Positions 22,664 through 36,227 of a DNA stretch of 64,000 bases are shown here, one piece after another. The stretch is from Erythroxylum novogranatense (Eukaryota; Streptophyta; Magnoliopsida; Malpighiales; Erythroxylaceae), in contig CM057232.1 in assembly GCA_029891385.1 (NCBI GenBank), positions 66,401,824-66,465,823 on the forward strand. The letters run 5' to 3'. Made by a program: the position numbers and the translations under genes. The notes below the pieces were generated by a model. That model worked only from the letters and a program-made list of their open reading frames with translations, did not search any database and was not told the DNA's origin. How positions within the stretch are numbered: the stretch's first letter is position 1; every line of letters starts with the position of its first letter.

Positions 22664-25492
22664 TGTTGGGACCCGACCCGGAGACCGGACCCCAACTGTT
22701 GGATCCGAGACCCGACTACATGGGACTCATACTTATTACACTTGCTTGGACACCATAGATGTCAGATCTCGTGACCCAACCACTTAATTATCGTAATCTG
22801 AAGCCTTGTACTCATAATCTTGCGAAACCCTAAGTCGTCACTCTGCTTCGCTTAATGCAAACTCCTCAATTTAAATTCAATTGTTACTAATTTTGTAGGA
22901 GATAGATACATGACTTATGAAGCTAATGGTCCAAACCTCACCCCATTTGGAGGTCGGACGAAGGAGTTATGACCTGACAAACTCAACGCGTTCGGATGCT
23001 AATCTCAATCGAACATGTTTTGGCGCAAATGCCATAACTTTCACTATAGATGTCGGAATGACTTCATTCTTGGACGGTTAGAAACTAGACACCTAGGGCT
23101 GCAACTTTCATGAAGACCATAAATTGAAATTCAGACCCTAAAAGGGTCGTACCCGCGAAGAAGGAACAACCAGAACCCTTAAATTTTTCCCCAAATCTCA
23201 ATCCACTTGACCCTAGCACCTTCCAACTCTCATAACTCTTTAACCCTACATCCAATTGAGACATACCATACACCCTTGGAAAGCTCTAATCTTCTTCTTC
23301 ATTCCTCATGAAGACTTATTAATCTAATTCCAACCCGAAGAGGGTCTAATATTGAGGTGAAGTACTGCCAAATTTTTAGGAAAATTTGACAGCACCTCCC
23401 CTATTTTATTCCTAACCCAATTCTTCAATTCAGACCATAACCTGCACAACAATTCTACATTCGGAGGCAGCAACACACTCTTAGTTTTCTAGACATTCTC
23501 AACCCATAACCAGCTAACACAATCACATTCTTAATCACCTATCAACTCAATCCAACACAAACATAGATCTTATACAACTATCGCAAACTCAAAGCTAATC
23601 AATGCATTCATCAAGCTATTGCATCATTTATCACTTCTCATTCATTAACCCAACCTATCATGCATTTATGGATATCTCAATTTGAAAACATCATCATTCA
23701 TACATTTCCATTGAAAATCGAATATACTATTTTACAATGCTTTAGAGGGCATTTAAAGCCCAATTACAAAATGATCAAATACATTGTTTTGCTAAAAATG
23801 CAACTAAAGCATTGTTACAAAAATTCCACTTTAAATGTGACAAAACACAATTCTTGGAGTATTGCCCTTTAATGCTCATCCTCGTGCTCGCTCTTCACCT
23901 GAATGGGGAGGGATCGAGGGGTGAGCTATTGCTCAGTAGGTAGCAAGTTTATATTTATGCTAATAAACTGAATTCTATCTCATTAAGCATACTTTTAGCA
24001 ATTTCTACTACAAATTTCACAATTATGAATTCTATACAATTTATCACTTTCCACAATCACAATTCACATGAATTTCACAGCCCTCAATGCTGAATATGCT
24101 GATAACACATAACTGACATGTAATGCATAGTTGATGGTTCGGTAAGTCCATAAATCTGATGAGCTACACAAGTGTAGTCATATGCTGAGGAGTCCTAAAA
24201 AGGAACATCCTATGCCACAATCGGGCAGCCGGGAGAAGGCTATACTGGGTCAACGTCGACGTGACTATGCTGATGGACTACCTTACCCACATAACATAGA
24301 TTCATGCATTAGACTAGACTGATCTCATCTAGCTGACCGACTTCTGAAATGGACATTCATGCATCCATTCATTTAATTTCTGAAAACTGAATTTTATGCA
24401 TTATAAAAGCTGGCTTTTGACGCAATCTATAGCATTCAAGGCATTCAATTTAATTTGCTCAAGACAACTCAATCATCATATCAAATCATGTAAGTGGCAT
24501 CCATTTGCTATAATTTTTACTTATAGGCAATCATAAATGACAATCATAGATGGCAATCATAAATGTACATTACTAGCATTCTCACACAATTGATGCTCAT
24601 TTATGTTAGCTATTAATCATTAATTTCACTAATTCATAGTATTCAAATCTTACTAACTTAAAGATAAACAAGAACCTACCTTAAAATCGCTAAATCCTTG
24701 CTATATTGGGCTCTTCCGCCTGATCAATCCTTCCTCCTTGGTCAACTTCATGGAAATATAAATTCCAAAGTTAACTCAACTTCAATAACAAACCCATACA
24801 ACATCTTTCAAGGAATTAACTTGATATTCACAATACCCATTCCACAACTAAGTCTTTGAACTAAAAATCCAACTAAAACAAGCTAGTGGAAAACGTGACT
24901 TACCTTGAAACTCAACAACACAATGAGATGCCTAGCTCAAAATGAAGCTCTTGATGTTTTCCACCCTTTTATACTTGCACTTTCCTCCAACAAGCCTTAA
25001 ATCTCATGGAAATCTCAAAATCCTAACTCAAGCTCTTCCTTCTCTCTTTTCTCCATGGACGACACACCTCTCTCCTCTCACTCTCAATTTTCGAAATTCC
25101 TCTTCATTTCTCTACTACTCATCTTTTCCTTCTTCTCTTTTATACTCCCATCCACTTACTTAAGCCCATTTTCCAAGTCCAAGCCCATTTTCACTTAATT
25201 CCTTCTCCTTCTCCTCATTTCTCCTACACTTAAGCCCATATCATCCTATCAAGCCCATTTATTCTATCCAAGCCCTAACTAACTTATTAAATTCAAATCT
25301 AACCCATTTAATCCAACTAACATATTAATGTCACTCTAATTCATATCATATTTAATGCTAACATACTTGAGTGTTAATTGTAATTAATACATTAACTTAA
25401 TTAACTTAATCATGCTTAATATGTCATAACCATAAAAAAAATAATAATAAAAAAATAAAATAATTAAAAAAAAAAAAATTCCAGGGCTAATA
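22664..25492 (-). repeat. G 5' LTR (2.83 kb)
   Basis: It pairs with 14981-17807 and is followed by TSD GCAAC. Two TATA boxes on the minus strand are candidates for the promoter: 24967-24973 (in AGTATAAAAGGG) and 25138-25144 (AGTATAAAAGAG). Splice-donor-like sites also occur downstream (AAG|GTAAGTCACG near 24900 and AAG|GTAGGTTC near 24680), with an acceptor-like CATTCAG|GTGAAGAG near 23900. The leader of G may therefore be spliced as well. The CG-rich cassette seen in the LARDs is not obvious here. Confidence 0.92.
24967..24973 (-). promoter_or_regulatory. Candidate TATA box of the G 5' LTR
   Basis: TATAAAA followed by GGG is a strong plant TATA context and is present in both LTRs. The donor-like AAG|GTAAGTCACG lies about 70 nt downstream, consistent with a short first exon. 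The alternative box is at 25138-25144. Confidence 0.45.
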
Positions 25493-25497
25493 GCAAC

Positions 25498-28400
25498 TGA
25501 TCCCTAGTTTGAGTTGTACGGGTATAAATCCTACGTGTGCATACGTGTCAAGTGACTAAGTGAGAGAAAAGTGAGATTGTGTTAGAGGGTGAACCCCTAA
25601 AAGTGTATAAACAATTAGGAAAGGAAAAAGGAAAAATGGATAGGGAGATTAATATTGTACTGTGGTTAGAATGACTGTGTTGGCCTAGACGGATTAAGGA
25701 AAGAATCGATATCAATGAATTCCCGGATTAAAATGGTAATATTGTGGTGATAGAAAAATGAATATGTCTAGAACTGGGAAAGGTCTACTAGAGCTATGGG
25801 AAGCATACTGGTTGTAGTAGGCCTAAGTGAGATTAAGAGTCCGGGATGATTAGGTAATTACGATTCATCAGATATGTCATGAAATGGGAAATATTGGACC
25901 GGAGTAAAGTGTAGATGGTCCGATCAGGCAGATATGGATTCACTGCATTTGTGTTCAATGTCAGTAGATATCATAGGTAGATGAGGATAGCGGGATTGTG
26001 ATAAGATCAATAGTGTGCCGTAACGATCTACTTAGAACTGAAAGAACTGAAAGGACTGAATGAGTAAGGTGCCTAGTGCTTAGTGCCTAGTAGGGTAAGT
26101 AGAAATGGTGAGATAAAAGTATACAGATAAAACTGAAATGAACTCGTTAAACGGTTATGATTATGGGCGCATAAGCTTGAGACTGAAATGGTTATGTGAC
26201 TATTGTGCTAAGAGTTTGGAAAACAGTATGATAAAATCGTAAGGGAAAAAGACAGACTGATGATTTTTACTAATTGTGTATTGGGAAATTCTGGATTTGG
26301 TTGAAAAGATGTATATGGACACAGGAATGGTAAATGGATGGGTAAATAGATAGAGATACAGTGGAGTATCTATGATCTTGTTGTGGTTGGGGACATATCC
26401 CCGAAGGTACTATCAATGTGAATACCCTATCGTGGATTGTTTGAGGAAAATAAAGAGAGACGTAGCAATAATGCGATGACATTGTATAAGCCAAGTGGAT
26501 ATGACCTTAAAAGGTCAAGCTGATACATGAATGATATGAGAATGAAACTAGAAAAAAAAATGAAACAATGATAGTGATATATGAAAAAGTTGTCACATTT
26601 AAATCGATTTACCGTTGGGAGTATCTATTGGACAATAAAGTTGATCATGATTAATGAAACGTATGTGAAAGATACACGAAAATCATAGAAGAGATGATCA
26701 GTGAATGATTAGAGTGGCTATAAGTGTAAAGTTCCTAATGGGTTAAAGTAAGACATAAGATGACTGAATGTACCTTTATGAGAGGAAATGAGTTTGTGGA
26801 ATTCTGAATCGTATAGGATAATAATTGGTTTCCGGATAAGATGAAGTGATTTCGGGTAATGTGTATAGTAAAATATAAGGGTTAAAGAAAGTGTATCGCA
26901 TATTGTTCTGATTAAGATAGTACGTATAGTTGTGAATGATTGAAAAGCAATTAGGGACACTAATTGGCTGATGAGACTTTCGTGAACAGTATAATGACGG
27001 TAGCAAGAAAAAAGTACGTATTTAAATCAAAAGTGAAATTGAGTCATATCTCAAGAGGAGATGTAGACATAATAAGTGAAATATACGATTGAGGTTATAT
27101 GTATTGTGTGTGTACGGGAATGTAAAGTATCCAACGACATAAATGGAATGTTAATTTGAGGTGATCCTATTGCAATGAAAAGTGAATAGATCTCCTTTGA
27201 ACTGTGAACTGAAATACTTAAATGAAGTGAAATTTATGGAAGTCCAAGTACGGATGACTAGGTATTGGCATATGTTGATGTGAATGACAGGAAATCAATT
27301 GAAAAGAGAAAATGAGTAGAGACAAGAAGTCCTAAAGGAAAGCTGACAATGACGTGATGTAGTGATACCTTCATAAAGGGATTGCAAATACCCTAATTGT
27401 GGACTCAATGAAAAGGTTAAAAGATGTATGGTAAAGTCAATGAGACCCTAATAGGGAATTATGTGAGGTAAGAAAATGGTAGTGACTATGTTTATAGCCG
27501 GAATGTGATTGAAAATGTTGAACAGTGAAAAGTAAAAAGAAGTATATGAATAAGTGAAGAATTTGATACTGAGGATAAGCATACCGTTGGAGAGTGGGCA
27601 GTGTATGATGAACTGAGATAATATGTTAAACCGGTATAAGATAAATGGAACTGACTTTGATAAATGGTATTGGAGACTTTAGATTCCTATAATAATACAT
27701 TGTGTTAATTCGAGGGAAAAAAAGACGGGCATAAATGACTACTATACCGACAATGCTGAAATGAACAGACAATTCTGCCTACTAAATTTAAATAGTGAAC
27801 AGACAATGTTGCAAGGAATAGACCAATTACAGATATTGGGATTCCTAAAGAATGTTAAGTAGATTATGGGTGATTGTGAAGTGTTACTGGAAAAGTGAAG
27901 TGGTAGATCTAGTGATACTGGATGAAGGTAAGAAAGGTTAAGAGTGCAGGAGTTAAAGTAGTGAGTCCTATGATGAATCTGAATGTATGATTGAAATTGG
28001 AAAAACAATATTGAATGATTCAAAGAAAAAGTATGGGTACCCGATAAAAAGTGCTAGAACAAGAAAGTGAATAGTTAAAGCTAGACATTCTAGTAAGCAT
28101 ATACGAGAAGTGAAATTGAATAACTGTGGGTATAGAATGAAGTGATTATTGATTTAAGTGCTTATAGGTTTAAATGTTCAACAGGAAAAATACTTGATTA
28201 TGATTGTGTGACAGATTTCTGATTTACTATAGGGATATACTGCTACACTGCACAATGCCTAACGAGAGTCAAAGACCAAAATGGATTTGAGACTGTGATG
28301 AGTGAAACAAAGGAAAGTGACTCAGGAAAGCTGAATGGGTTAAGTACATATCTGAATAAAGTGCGTTAACACTTTAGAACAGTGAATTGTCTAAGGGAGT

Positions 28401-28801
28401 TGAATTTGAATACAGAGCCAACGGAATATAAAGAATGACTGCATTAGGTAAATTATCACTAGTTATGGAAATATGGATCTAAATGTCACTGTATTGGTAC
28501 CAAAGGAAAGTGAAACGTCAGGGACGAGATAAAGGTGGTTATGGTAACCATCACCATGAAAAGATGTACTCAATGGAATACGAATAAGATTGCATGGTAC
28601 TGGAGAAAAAGGGATTTGATGGATAAAACGTGATGAGTGTTAATAAGTTAGCCAAATAAGTGATTGATTAACTGACTAAGTGTGGTTACTGTGACCTTTC
28701 GAAAAATGAATCATTGAGTGGGAAAGTGTATGAGACATGTAGGGTCAATTGATAAGGGTCACAGTAAACCGTTGACTGAGAATTTCGAGGACGAAATTTT
28801 T
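25498..28801 (+). other. F1 internal region, non-coding
   Basis: About 3.3 kb resuming F1 after G. It aligns end to end with the F2 interiors, for example GTGTCAAGTGA.TAAGTGAGAGAA near 25545 against 45008 and 53247. No gag or pol domain is visible in any frame; the longest open frames are under 100 codons. The segment equivalent to the ~557-bp tandem unit of F2 is present once here (about 27210-27675). Conservation without coding suggests RNA-level function such as packaging, or simply shared descent. Confidence 0.75.
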
Positions 28802-28817
28802 ATAAGGAGGGAGGAGT
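28802..28817 (+). promoter_or_regulatory. F1 polypurine tract, with pol-tail remnant just upstream
   Basis: AATTTCGAGGACGAAATT at 28790-28807 encodes NFEDEI in frame. The purine tract AAGGAGGGAGGAGT then abuts the 3' LTR start TGTAACATCCC at 28818. Confidence 0.88.
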
Positions 28818-31198
28818 TGTAACATCCCACCCCTGACTGGAAGGGTAAAATAGTAAATTAGCATAGGATGATATTGATAGGGATTTATTCATATTGTCCA
28901 TGCATAATAGGATTGATACACAGTAGCAATTATGCACAGGAAATTACTGTACATGCATACATGACATTTCCGGTTTACGTGCCTAAGACAATTCTACTGT
29001 GATTAACGTGGTTAGTGGATTTGGAAAATTATTCTGAATGCGCCATAAATTGTTTTCTATTTTTAGGGATTTATGGGATTTTTTCTGGAATTTTTCGGGT
29101 TAGTTGCCCGGACCGAAAAATTTCCAACGGGCTGACTGAGTGGGTTTTTCTATACTGAAAAGGATTGCCAAATGGCATGAGATTAGTGGATAAATGATGT
29201 TAGGGAAATATTCTAAAGCCATGATTAGAGATTAATTGGGATTAATACTTAATTAACTAGGCTTACTTGATTTTTGTCTTTTCTCATTTTAAAAAGCCAA
29301 GTGTCCCTTATCACTTATTAACTTTGTCTCCTTATATTCATCACCTACGACACTCTTCATGTTTGAAGTCAACAAATTGCTTTTAAAAGATCAATTATGC
29401 TTGAGTTATCTTGTCATTTACGGCTCTTCCTTTAAAACAAAACAAAAGTGAAAGTGGTTTATTCCTCCTCTCATCCTCTCATCCGAAACTTGCCATTTCT
29501 TCTCCTTCGACTATTTCTTTTTTTTCCCCCATATAAGTTCCACTTGTTAATTGCTTGCTTCTTCCTCCTTCTCATGTAAAGCTAGCTCATACTATGAGTT
29601 CATGATGGTCCTTGTTATGCTTATGGAAACTGTGGATAAGGTATTAAGGTAGGAAGTGTGGAGAGGTTTATAGACTTGGAGATTTGAAAGCTTGAAACTT
29701 GTTTAAGGTGAGAATTGATGTTTATATTTCTTCTTTTGATAGATAGAAGCATTCATGGAGATCATTTATGCATTTACTTGATCATCATAGTGGTAGGTTT
29801 GAATGGGTTTAAATGTATGCTTGTGTATGGATGAGAGAATGAATAGGGTTCCACTGATTTTGGCTTAGTTTTGGATTGAGTTTTGCAAGGCTAGATGAAT
29901 GGAAGTAAGGAAAGTAAATTGTGTAAGTGCTGCCAAATATATAAGTTCATGTTTTGATGATTTTTTGGTTGAATTAGAGGTGTAAATGAATGCTTACTGA
30001 TGTGTTATTGGTATTAGAAGTGATAGGAGTTAAGTTGAAGATGAAAGCTGGAAAATGAATATTGAACCTATTGCAATGTTTTGATCATAAAAAATTGTGT
30101 GGTTATGCAATTGAGGCAAGGTTTGTGCCCACTGAAACTTTGGTTTGTTGGCTACATTTTTGTGTGAAATAGGTGTTGTCTAATTGTAGCTTTAAGAGGT
30201 TGCAATTTGGCTTGGAAAGTTACTGCTATTGACTGGAATGAATAGTACCCGAAACCATAACCTAGAGTTTTGCTAATTTTTCTAAATTAATTGATATGGA
30301 ATTAAGGAAAATGGTCTAAAATAAAGTTGAATCATATTAAGTTAGCTTTCCATTCCCACTGATTTTTCTATTTTTCGAGATGTATATTTGGAGATATGAA
30401 CTGATTACTATCGACTGGTTTTGAGCATTTTGATGAAACCTAGCCTAAGTGTTGAGTTTGTGAGCTTGCGGATTGGAAGCAATTTTAGCAATTTATGTGA
30501 ACTGAATTGGTGTGAGTAATCTTCTGAAAATCTGTAGAGGAAGAAATTATCTTGAAGATGATAAATGGCATGTAATTTTTAGAGGTCAGATTTGGGAGTT
30601 ATGATTTTACAAACATTGAACCTGCATTAGGTTATGAATTGCTGATCATGGCAGTAAATTACATAATAGTTTTGAAATTGTTAGAAATTGAATTGGATTT
30701 TGAGTTCTTCATGAAAATTGAAGTTTGAGATCTTATCTTTTCAGGGATATAAGGTTGTGAATTTTGTGACATTTGTGCTAAGCGATATGTTGTTTGGAAA
30801 ATTTCGGTCTAGATTGGTTGATTTCAATGGACAGATTCTTTGTGGAATTGTTTAGCCTAGTTAGTAAGTGAAATTGCTTTTGGGCTGTTCATGAAAGTTG
30901 TAGATAACATTGTGATCTTACTTCCTTATTTATTGTGTAATTGTTGACTGAAGAATCAGAGAGTTATTGAATTTGCAATGTACTGCCCTGTTTTAATAGG
31001 TTTTGCATAGGTAGTAGGTTTGATTGGATTTTTGACACCCTTAGGGGTGAAATTGATTTTTATGGTATTCTTGAGAATTGTATAGGGTTTCATGATCTTT
31101 CCAACAAGCTATGGTTTGCATTTTTCTGAATTGTGTTCTAAGAATTATGGTTGTTGGAAATTTGGATTGAAAACAGGAAAAAGGGCAAGAAATAGAGG

Positions 31199-31352
31199 AA
31201 CCTCATGAGGCGAGGTAAGTCACCAGTCATGAGGGCGCCTCGCCCTCACGACGAGGCAAAATGAGTCGACCTCGAGAGGGCTAAGCCTCGCCTCGCAACG
31301 GGCAAAATGAGTCGACCTCATGAGGGCGACATCTACGCCTCATGAGGCGGTG
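31199..31352 (+). repeat. CG-rich cassette in the F1 3' LTR
   Basis: Repeats of 'CAAAATGAGTCGACCTC(G/A)(A/T)GAGGG' and 'CTCATGAGGCG' alternate. Compared with the 5' LTR it has one extra unit, and CGCG is replaced by CATG at several positions. Confidence 0.7.
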
Positions 31353-32183
31353 TAATATGTATTATTATTTGATTATTTGGTATTTGGTGATTCTTTTGCT
31401 CATAACTTTTCCGTCCGACATCCGATTGACCTGATTCTTGAGGCATCGGCTTCGTGAAACATTGAATTTCATTTCATGGGAAATTGGAAATTTTTGGGAT
31501 GGAAAATTTACGTGGATCCGGTTTATTGTTTTCGGGTCACTATTTTATTTAATTGGGGACCTATAGAGGTCCGAATTGCGCACCGTCACCGTCAGTAGAT
31601 TTCTAATTTTTTTAGACGGATTTTTCTGATGGAACAAAATGGGATTAGGGCCAGGAATATCATGAACATGCATTGTCCTTATTCTATATTTGTGCATAAA
31701 TGGGAATTTTTATGCAAAGTGATTAATGTGCATATGGCATAAATTGGTAGTCTTGAGATCGAGCGTTCTCAGAAATTGGAAACTAATGCAAATCTGGAGC
31801 GTACTGTGAGTAGACCTAGATGGTCTTATTTATTGATTATTTGCTTTTGTTATATATTGAATGTGTATTGGTTTATTTTATTAATTGTGATTAAATATGG
31901 GTTCCGAACAGGAGGTCCGGTGATTGATTATGTATTGGAAACTGCGTTATTAAAGTGTTCCTTGGATGTGAATGAGATGACCTAAGTGTATATATTGAGA
32001 TTGTTAAAATTTCTTGCATGCATAATTGCACATAAATGAAATGTGACTTCTTAATTGATGTCGAATGCCAGACTACGGTCCGAGATTGATTGAGCGTATG
32101 CAAATATGCAGAAGACATTCCACTGCATGGATATATGAAAGTTAATGAGAGTTGTGACCAAAGTAGTCAACAATGAGTGAAAA

Positions 32184-32336
32184 GAGCTTCGTGCTCAGAT
32201 ACTGACTCAGAGCCTCAGGCTCAACGACAATGAGCCCTTTATGGGACAGTTTACAATGAGCCCTTTATGGGACAGTTTACATTGAGCCCTATATGGGACA
32301 GTTTCAATGAGCCTGATATTGGGTACGGGACAGTTT
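32184..32336 (+). repeat. Hairpin array in the F1 3' LTR
   Basis: GAGCttcgtGCTC and GAGCCTCAGGCTC are followed by four 'ATGAGCC(C/T)..GGGACAGTTT' units. The 5' LTR has one unit fewer. Confidence 0.68.
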
Positions 32337-33143
32337 AAACACTCGATCACAACAAAGTAGTTAAATGGAAAGTGGGTCTCATGCACATATGCATAATATA
32401 ATTGATTTGATTGTACGAAATGGGAATGGTTGAATTACTCGTATTGAATGAGACTACAACACTGTATTGAATGGGAATGTGACATTGTGTTGAATGGGAA
32501 TGATAAATTTGACTGAATGATTGATTTGATTATATTGAATATGACATTGTAACGACATAATGAAAATATGAAACTGTATGTGAATGTGAGGAGTGAAAGG
32601 AAATATGAAATGTGACTTAATGGAAATGAAAGTATGTGTTATATGTTATGGGATTGGGTGGACCATCGATGGTGGTCACTCACTGAGTTCGCAAAACTCA
32701 CCCAAAATTTGCATCTATTTTTCAGGTCTTGAAGAATACCCCGTTTGACACGGGAGTATGTCCACTGTAGGCAAGTGAAGGATAGAGGTCAGGATCAGTT
32801 CGTGTCTGCATTAGTGTCTTATCGAATTGTATTCCGCAATCATTGTGCATTAATGCTTTGTATTTATAACGAGCCATTGTGGTTTTATTGTTTTACATTG
32901 ACTGATTGTAAAATTATTATTGGAAGACTGTAATAACTGAAAATGTTTAATTGTGAACATGGGCTCAAGTTTCTTACTGTTTATGCCGCGTTAATGAGTG
33001 GTTCAAAAAAAAAAAGAAAGAGAGGTGAAAATGTTACTGAGTTTTAATCGACTGATGTAGTACGCCACCCTCGCGGGGCACGGACTCGGTTGTCACCAAC
33101 GATATCGGGTTCGGGTCACTCGGGAGTGGGGTGTTACACACTC

Positions 33144-35345
33144 AAACACAATCCTTTTCAATTCTTTCAACTCATGAAATACCTCAATCGTTATGCTTTG
33201 CATAGTCATGGATACATCCAAAACATTTCTGTACAAATAGAATCTCCAAATTAAGGTAATACAATCCATACTCGAGTTGTAAATTTTTTCAATTGTCCCT
33301 TTTTATATATTCATCAGTCATACGATTCACACGTTTTTCCTCAAACATTTTTTTGTCAGATAGCTTCTAAATAACTCCAAATCCTGTATACATATTTCCC
33401 TTGTAATTTCGCATTCTATTAACACCTCTATTATCATTAAGTCTCCCAATATGCCATATCCGAATACTAATTCATCCACTATTTATTTGATCAACTAAGA
33501 TTCACTTTTATGAAAATTTCATGAGATGAACTTTCCTCGAATATGCCAACTATCCTTCTTCACTTTTCAAATACGTTTGATATATCATTAATGATCAGTC
33601 ACTTTCTAATCTAAATACAGTTGAAACACTTTACTCTTCAATAGCATAACAAACTCCTTATACCCTTGATTGACTTTCCCAACTCTTTAAAAATCGAATT
33701 TCTCCAATGAGGAACAATTCTCTTATATTTTCTCAGATTCATAATAACATATTCTGATACATGTTCCTTTACACTAGTTTCTCCACATATTTCAATTTAT
33801 TGCTATCATTACAAACTGAGTTGATAACACATTCATCAAATCCACTTGTACTTCCCGGTCATTTTTACACAAAATATTCATGAATCAATATTCTCCTCAT
33901 AATCACGACTAATGTCTCTTTACTGTTCAATAATCCTATTACATAATCAGATTCTATACATTAGCATAGTACATACCTTCTCAGTAGTAGATTCTATCTT
34001 TTACGCTTGAGTCTCCACTAGGATCAGGACTCCCAATAATGACTTTTCGTTCATTTCAAATTTATCTCCAATTTGTCCTTTCATTGTTAAATTTTTCAAT
34101 TGTAATCATCTGATCGACTTAATCCAATTCAAGGAAACTCTTCTTTTGAAAGAAGATTTCTCAATACTTTCATCGATGCAGCTCATGAAATTTCAAATCA
34201 TCAACAGTCGTCACATTTCTTGTTAGTCAGTCTCAATGTCTTAGGAAATAAATTTTTAGCTATTCATCATATCCCATGAAGATCAATTATACCACAATTC
34301 ATATAATCAGGACATCCTTTTTAATCATATTCGGTGAAGTATATACCATCGAACTTATTACATCATATCGAGAGACAGATGTGGGACAACTCACCAATTA
34401 ATCATTTACATTAAAGATACCTTGATCTCATTTGATTTTGACATCACTCTCCCATTTTGTGCCTGTCCTCGCTCGTGAGGAAAATGCCATGATCATGTCC
34501 TTAACATATAACAATTTCAATTTATTCCCAATTGATCACTATAAGCACTTTCATTTCTTATTATAACTCATATTGGACTTTAAACTTTAAGAACTATGAA
34601 TGGCGGTTATCCGCCAAGTCACCGATTGATTCCGATATCATCTCCATTCATATGATACATATAAGCTTCATATTTTGACTTACTATGGTGTACTCCCATT
34701 ATCAGGTGTGCATTCTCATAGGCAACCAACTGAACCTTAACAACTTTTTCATCTACCAATTTCATTGTCTCACGTTTCAATCCTTTCGTTATTCCATCAT
34801 TTCCATGTATGCTCACACTCAAATCAATATTATAGACGTACAACCATTCTCGCTTTCCCGCTGGCATATGCTGACTCTAAGTCATAAACCCTTATTCATA
34901 AACTCCCATCACGGTAATCAAATCCAATTGTAGCCTCTCTAAATCATAAAACATCTTATTTTCATCCACTTTGTTTATACACTTTCAATCTTGTCATTTC
35001 TAACATATCTCTATATTTCCTCTATCACTCCACAAGTATATATATTCATATCTATCCCCCATTCAAGGATATACTCCGTATAACTCTGATATTGTACTTC
35101 ATAATATATCCACCAATACCACTACACTTAATCTTCATTTTTCAAATCGAACCATACACTTTTTCTTATTTAATGATATCCACAATTTCCAGTGATCACA
35201 TTCTAACATATCATCCTTTCCCTCACTAATTCTAATCGTTTAAACCATTGATACAGGCTCATGCATATGACTGTCTGTCGTGACATGACTTAAATGCATG
35301 CAACTTGACACTTATTTCAGAATGCCCATATAAGATTGTACTTCT
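33144..35345 (-). other. E internal region, right (5') segment, non-coding
   Basis: AT-rich sequence (about 2.2 kb) between F1 and the E primer site. No retroviral domain is visible in any frame; a few open frames of about 80 codons (34619-34933) are low-complexity and overlap on both strands. With 3330-4539 it makes up the LARD interior. Confidence 0.7.
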
Positions 35346-35359
35346 GGGCTCTGATACCA
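35346..35359 (-). promoter_or_regulatory. E primer binding site (initiator tRNA-Met)
   Basis: The minus strand reads TGGTATCAGAGCCC, 4 nt after the 5' LTR end (GGATGCTACA then TTTG). It is the same primer as G and F1. Confidence 0.93.
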
Positions 35360-36107
35360 CAAATGTAGCATCCCACTCCTGCAAGACCCGAACCTGATAT
35401 TGATGGTGATATCCGAGCCCGTGCCTCACGAGGGTGGTATGCTAGAACAGTCAAAACAGTTCAAAAACCCAGTAAGACATTTTTCTTTTTAAAACAATCG
35501 CGTGTGCGGAAATCCGCAACCAATTCGAGGCCATTTTAATACGGAAACATTTCAATCAAAACATAATCTCAGTCATAAAAACTCTCAACAGCATTTAATC
35601 ACTTTATGCATAACAATCCATAGCCCAATTAGGCCCAATGTCATTTCTGAACATTTTCAGTAATCACATTACAATACAACATTTATCAATTGGGCCCTCT
35701 ACAATAACAATACTATTCTGCAGAAATTGCAGAAATACAAATCTTATACAAAAATAACACTAATACAGACGTGTACTGATCCCGACCCTTAACTCTGACT
35801 TTCTCGTAGTAGACATACTCCCGTTTGTCTAACGGGGTACTCTTCAAACCCTGAAAAATAATTGCAATGTTGGGTGAGTTTGCGAACTCAGTGAAAAACC
35901 ATCATCGATGGTTCACTCAACTCATGCATATACACACAATTCACATAATATCATATGCGTTATCATTTCACACTCTTAAGGCGTTTCGCCTTTCACACAA
36001 TTCACATTTAATAATTCATATATGTGATGCACATGTGACACTTTCCATTTTATTTCGTTGTTGTGACCGTGCGCCTGAACTGTCCCAGTGACGGGCACAT
36101 TAACGGT

Positions 36108-36227
36108 GAGCCTATGACTCTGAAATACGTTGAGCTTGAATGCCCTGATACGGTGAGCCTGCGGCTCTGAAAATATGTTGGGGCTGAGGCCCTGTTGCGT
36201 TGAGCTTTAAGCTTTGAAAAATGTTGG
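36108..36227 (-). repeat. Hairpin array in the E 5' LTR
   Basis: Same units as 1211-1330 (GAGCCTGCGGCTC, GAGCTTTAAGCTT and others) with point changes that weaken two stems. Confidence 0.65.

Larger units (their letters stand above)
14981..25492 (-). mobile_element. Element G: Tekay/Del-type chromovirus (Ty3), gag-pol broken
   Basis: LTRs at 14981-17807 and 22664-25492 have the TSD GCAAC intact on both sides (14976-14980 and 25493-25497). The length is 10.5 kb on the minus strand. Between the LTRs lie the polypurine tract, integrase with chromodomain, RNase H, RT, protease, gag with a zinc knuckle, and the initiator-Met primer site, in Ty3 order. Several frameshifts separate the domains. It is inserted 100 bp inside F1 and is the only potentially autonomous lineage in the window. 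The close LTR match suggests a fairly recent insertion. Confidence 0.95.
10626..33138 (+). mobile_element. Element F1: LARD with 4.3-kb LTRs (interrupted by G)
   Basis: LTRs at 10626-14880 and 28818-33138 begin TGTAACATCCCACCC and end GGGGTGTTACA. The TSD CACTC flanks the whole (10621-10625 and 33139-33143). The primer site follows the left LTR and the polypurine tract precedes the right, giving plus orientation. Removing G leaves about 3.4 kb of internal DNA (14881-14980 plus 25498-28817) without coding sequence. LTR and interior sizes match published descriptions of LARDs. It inserted into E on the opposite strand. Confidence 0.9.
28818..33138 (+). repeat. F1 3' LTR (4.32 kb)
   Basis: It pairs with 10626-14880 and ends GGGGTGTTACA, followed by TSD CACTC. 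It is longer mainly because of extra CG-cassette units (31199-31352) and one extra hairpin unit (32184-32336). The putative small exon is 31751-31805, between AATTGGTAG and ACT|GTGAGTAG. Confidence 0.9.

Noticed and set aside
34619..34933. Overlapping ~82-codon frames in the E interior
   Set aside because: They occur on both strands, have no similarity to gag or pol, and no equivalent is seen in F1 or F2.
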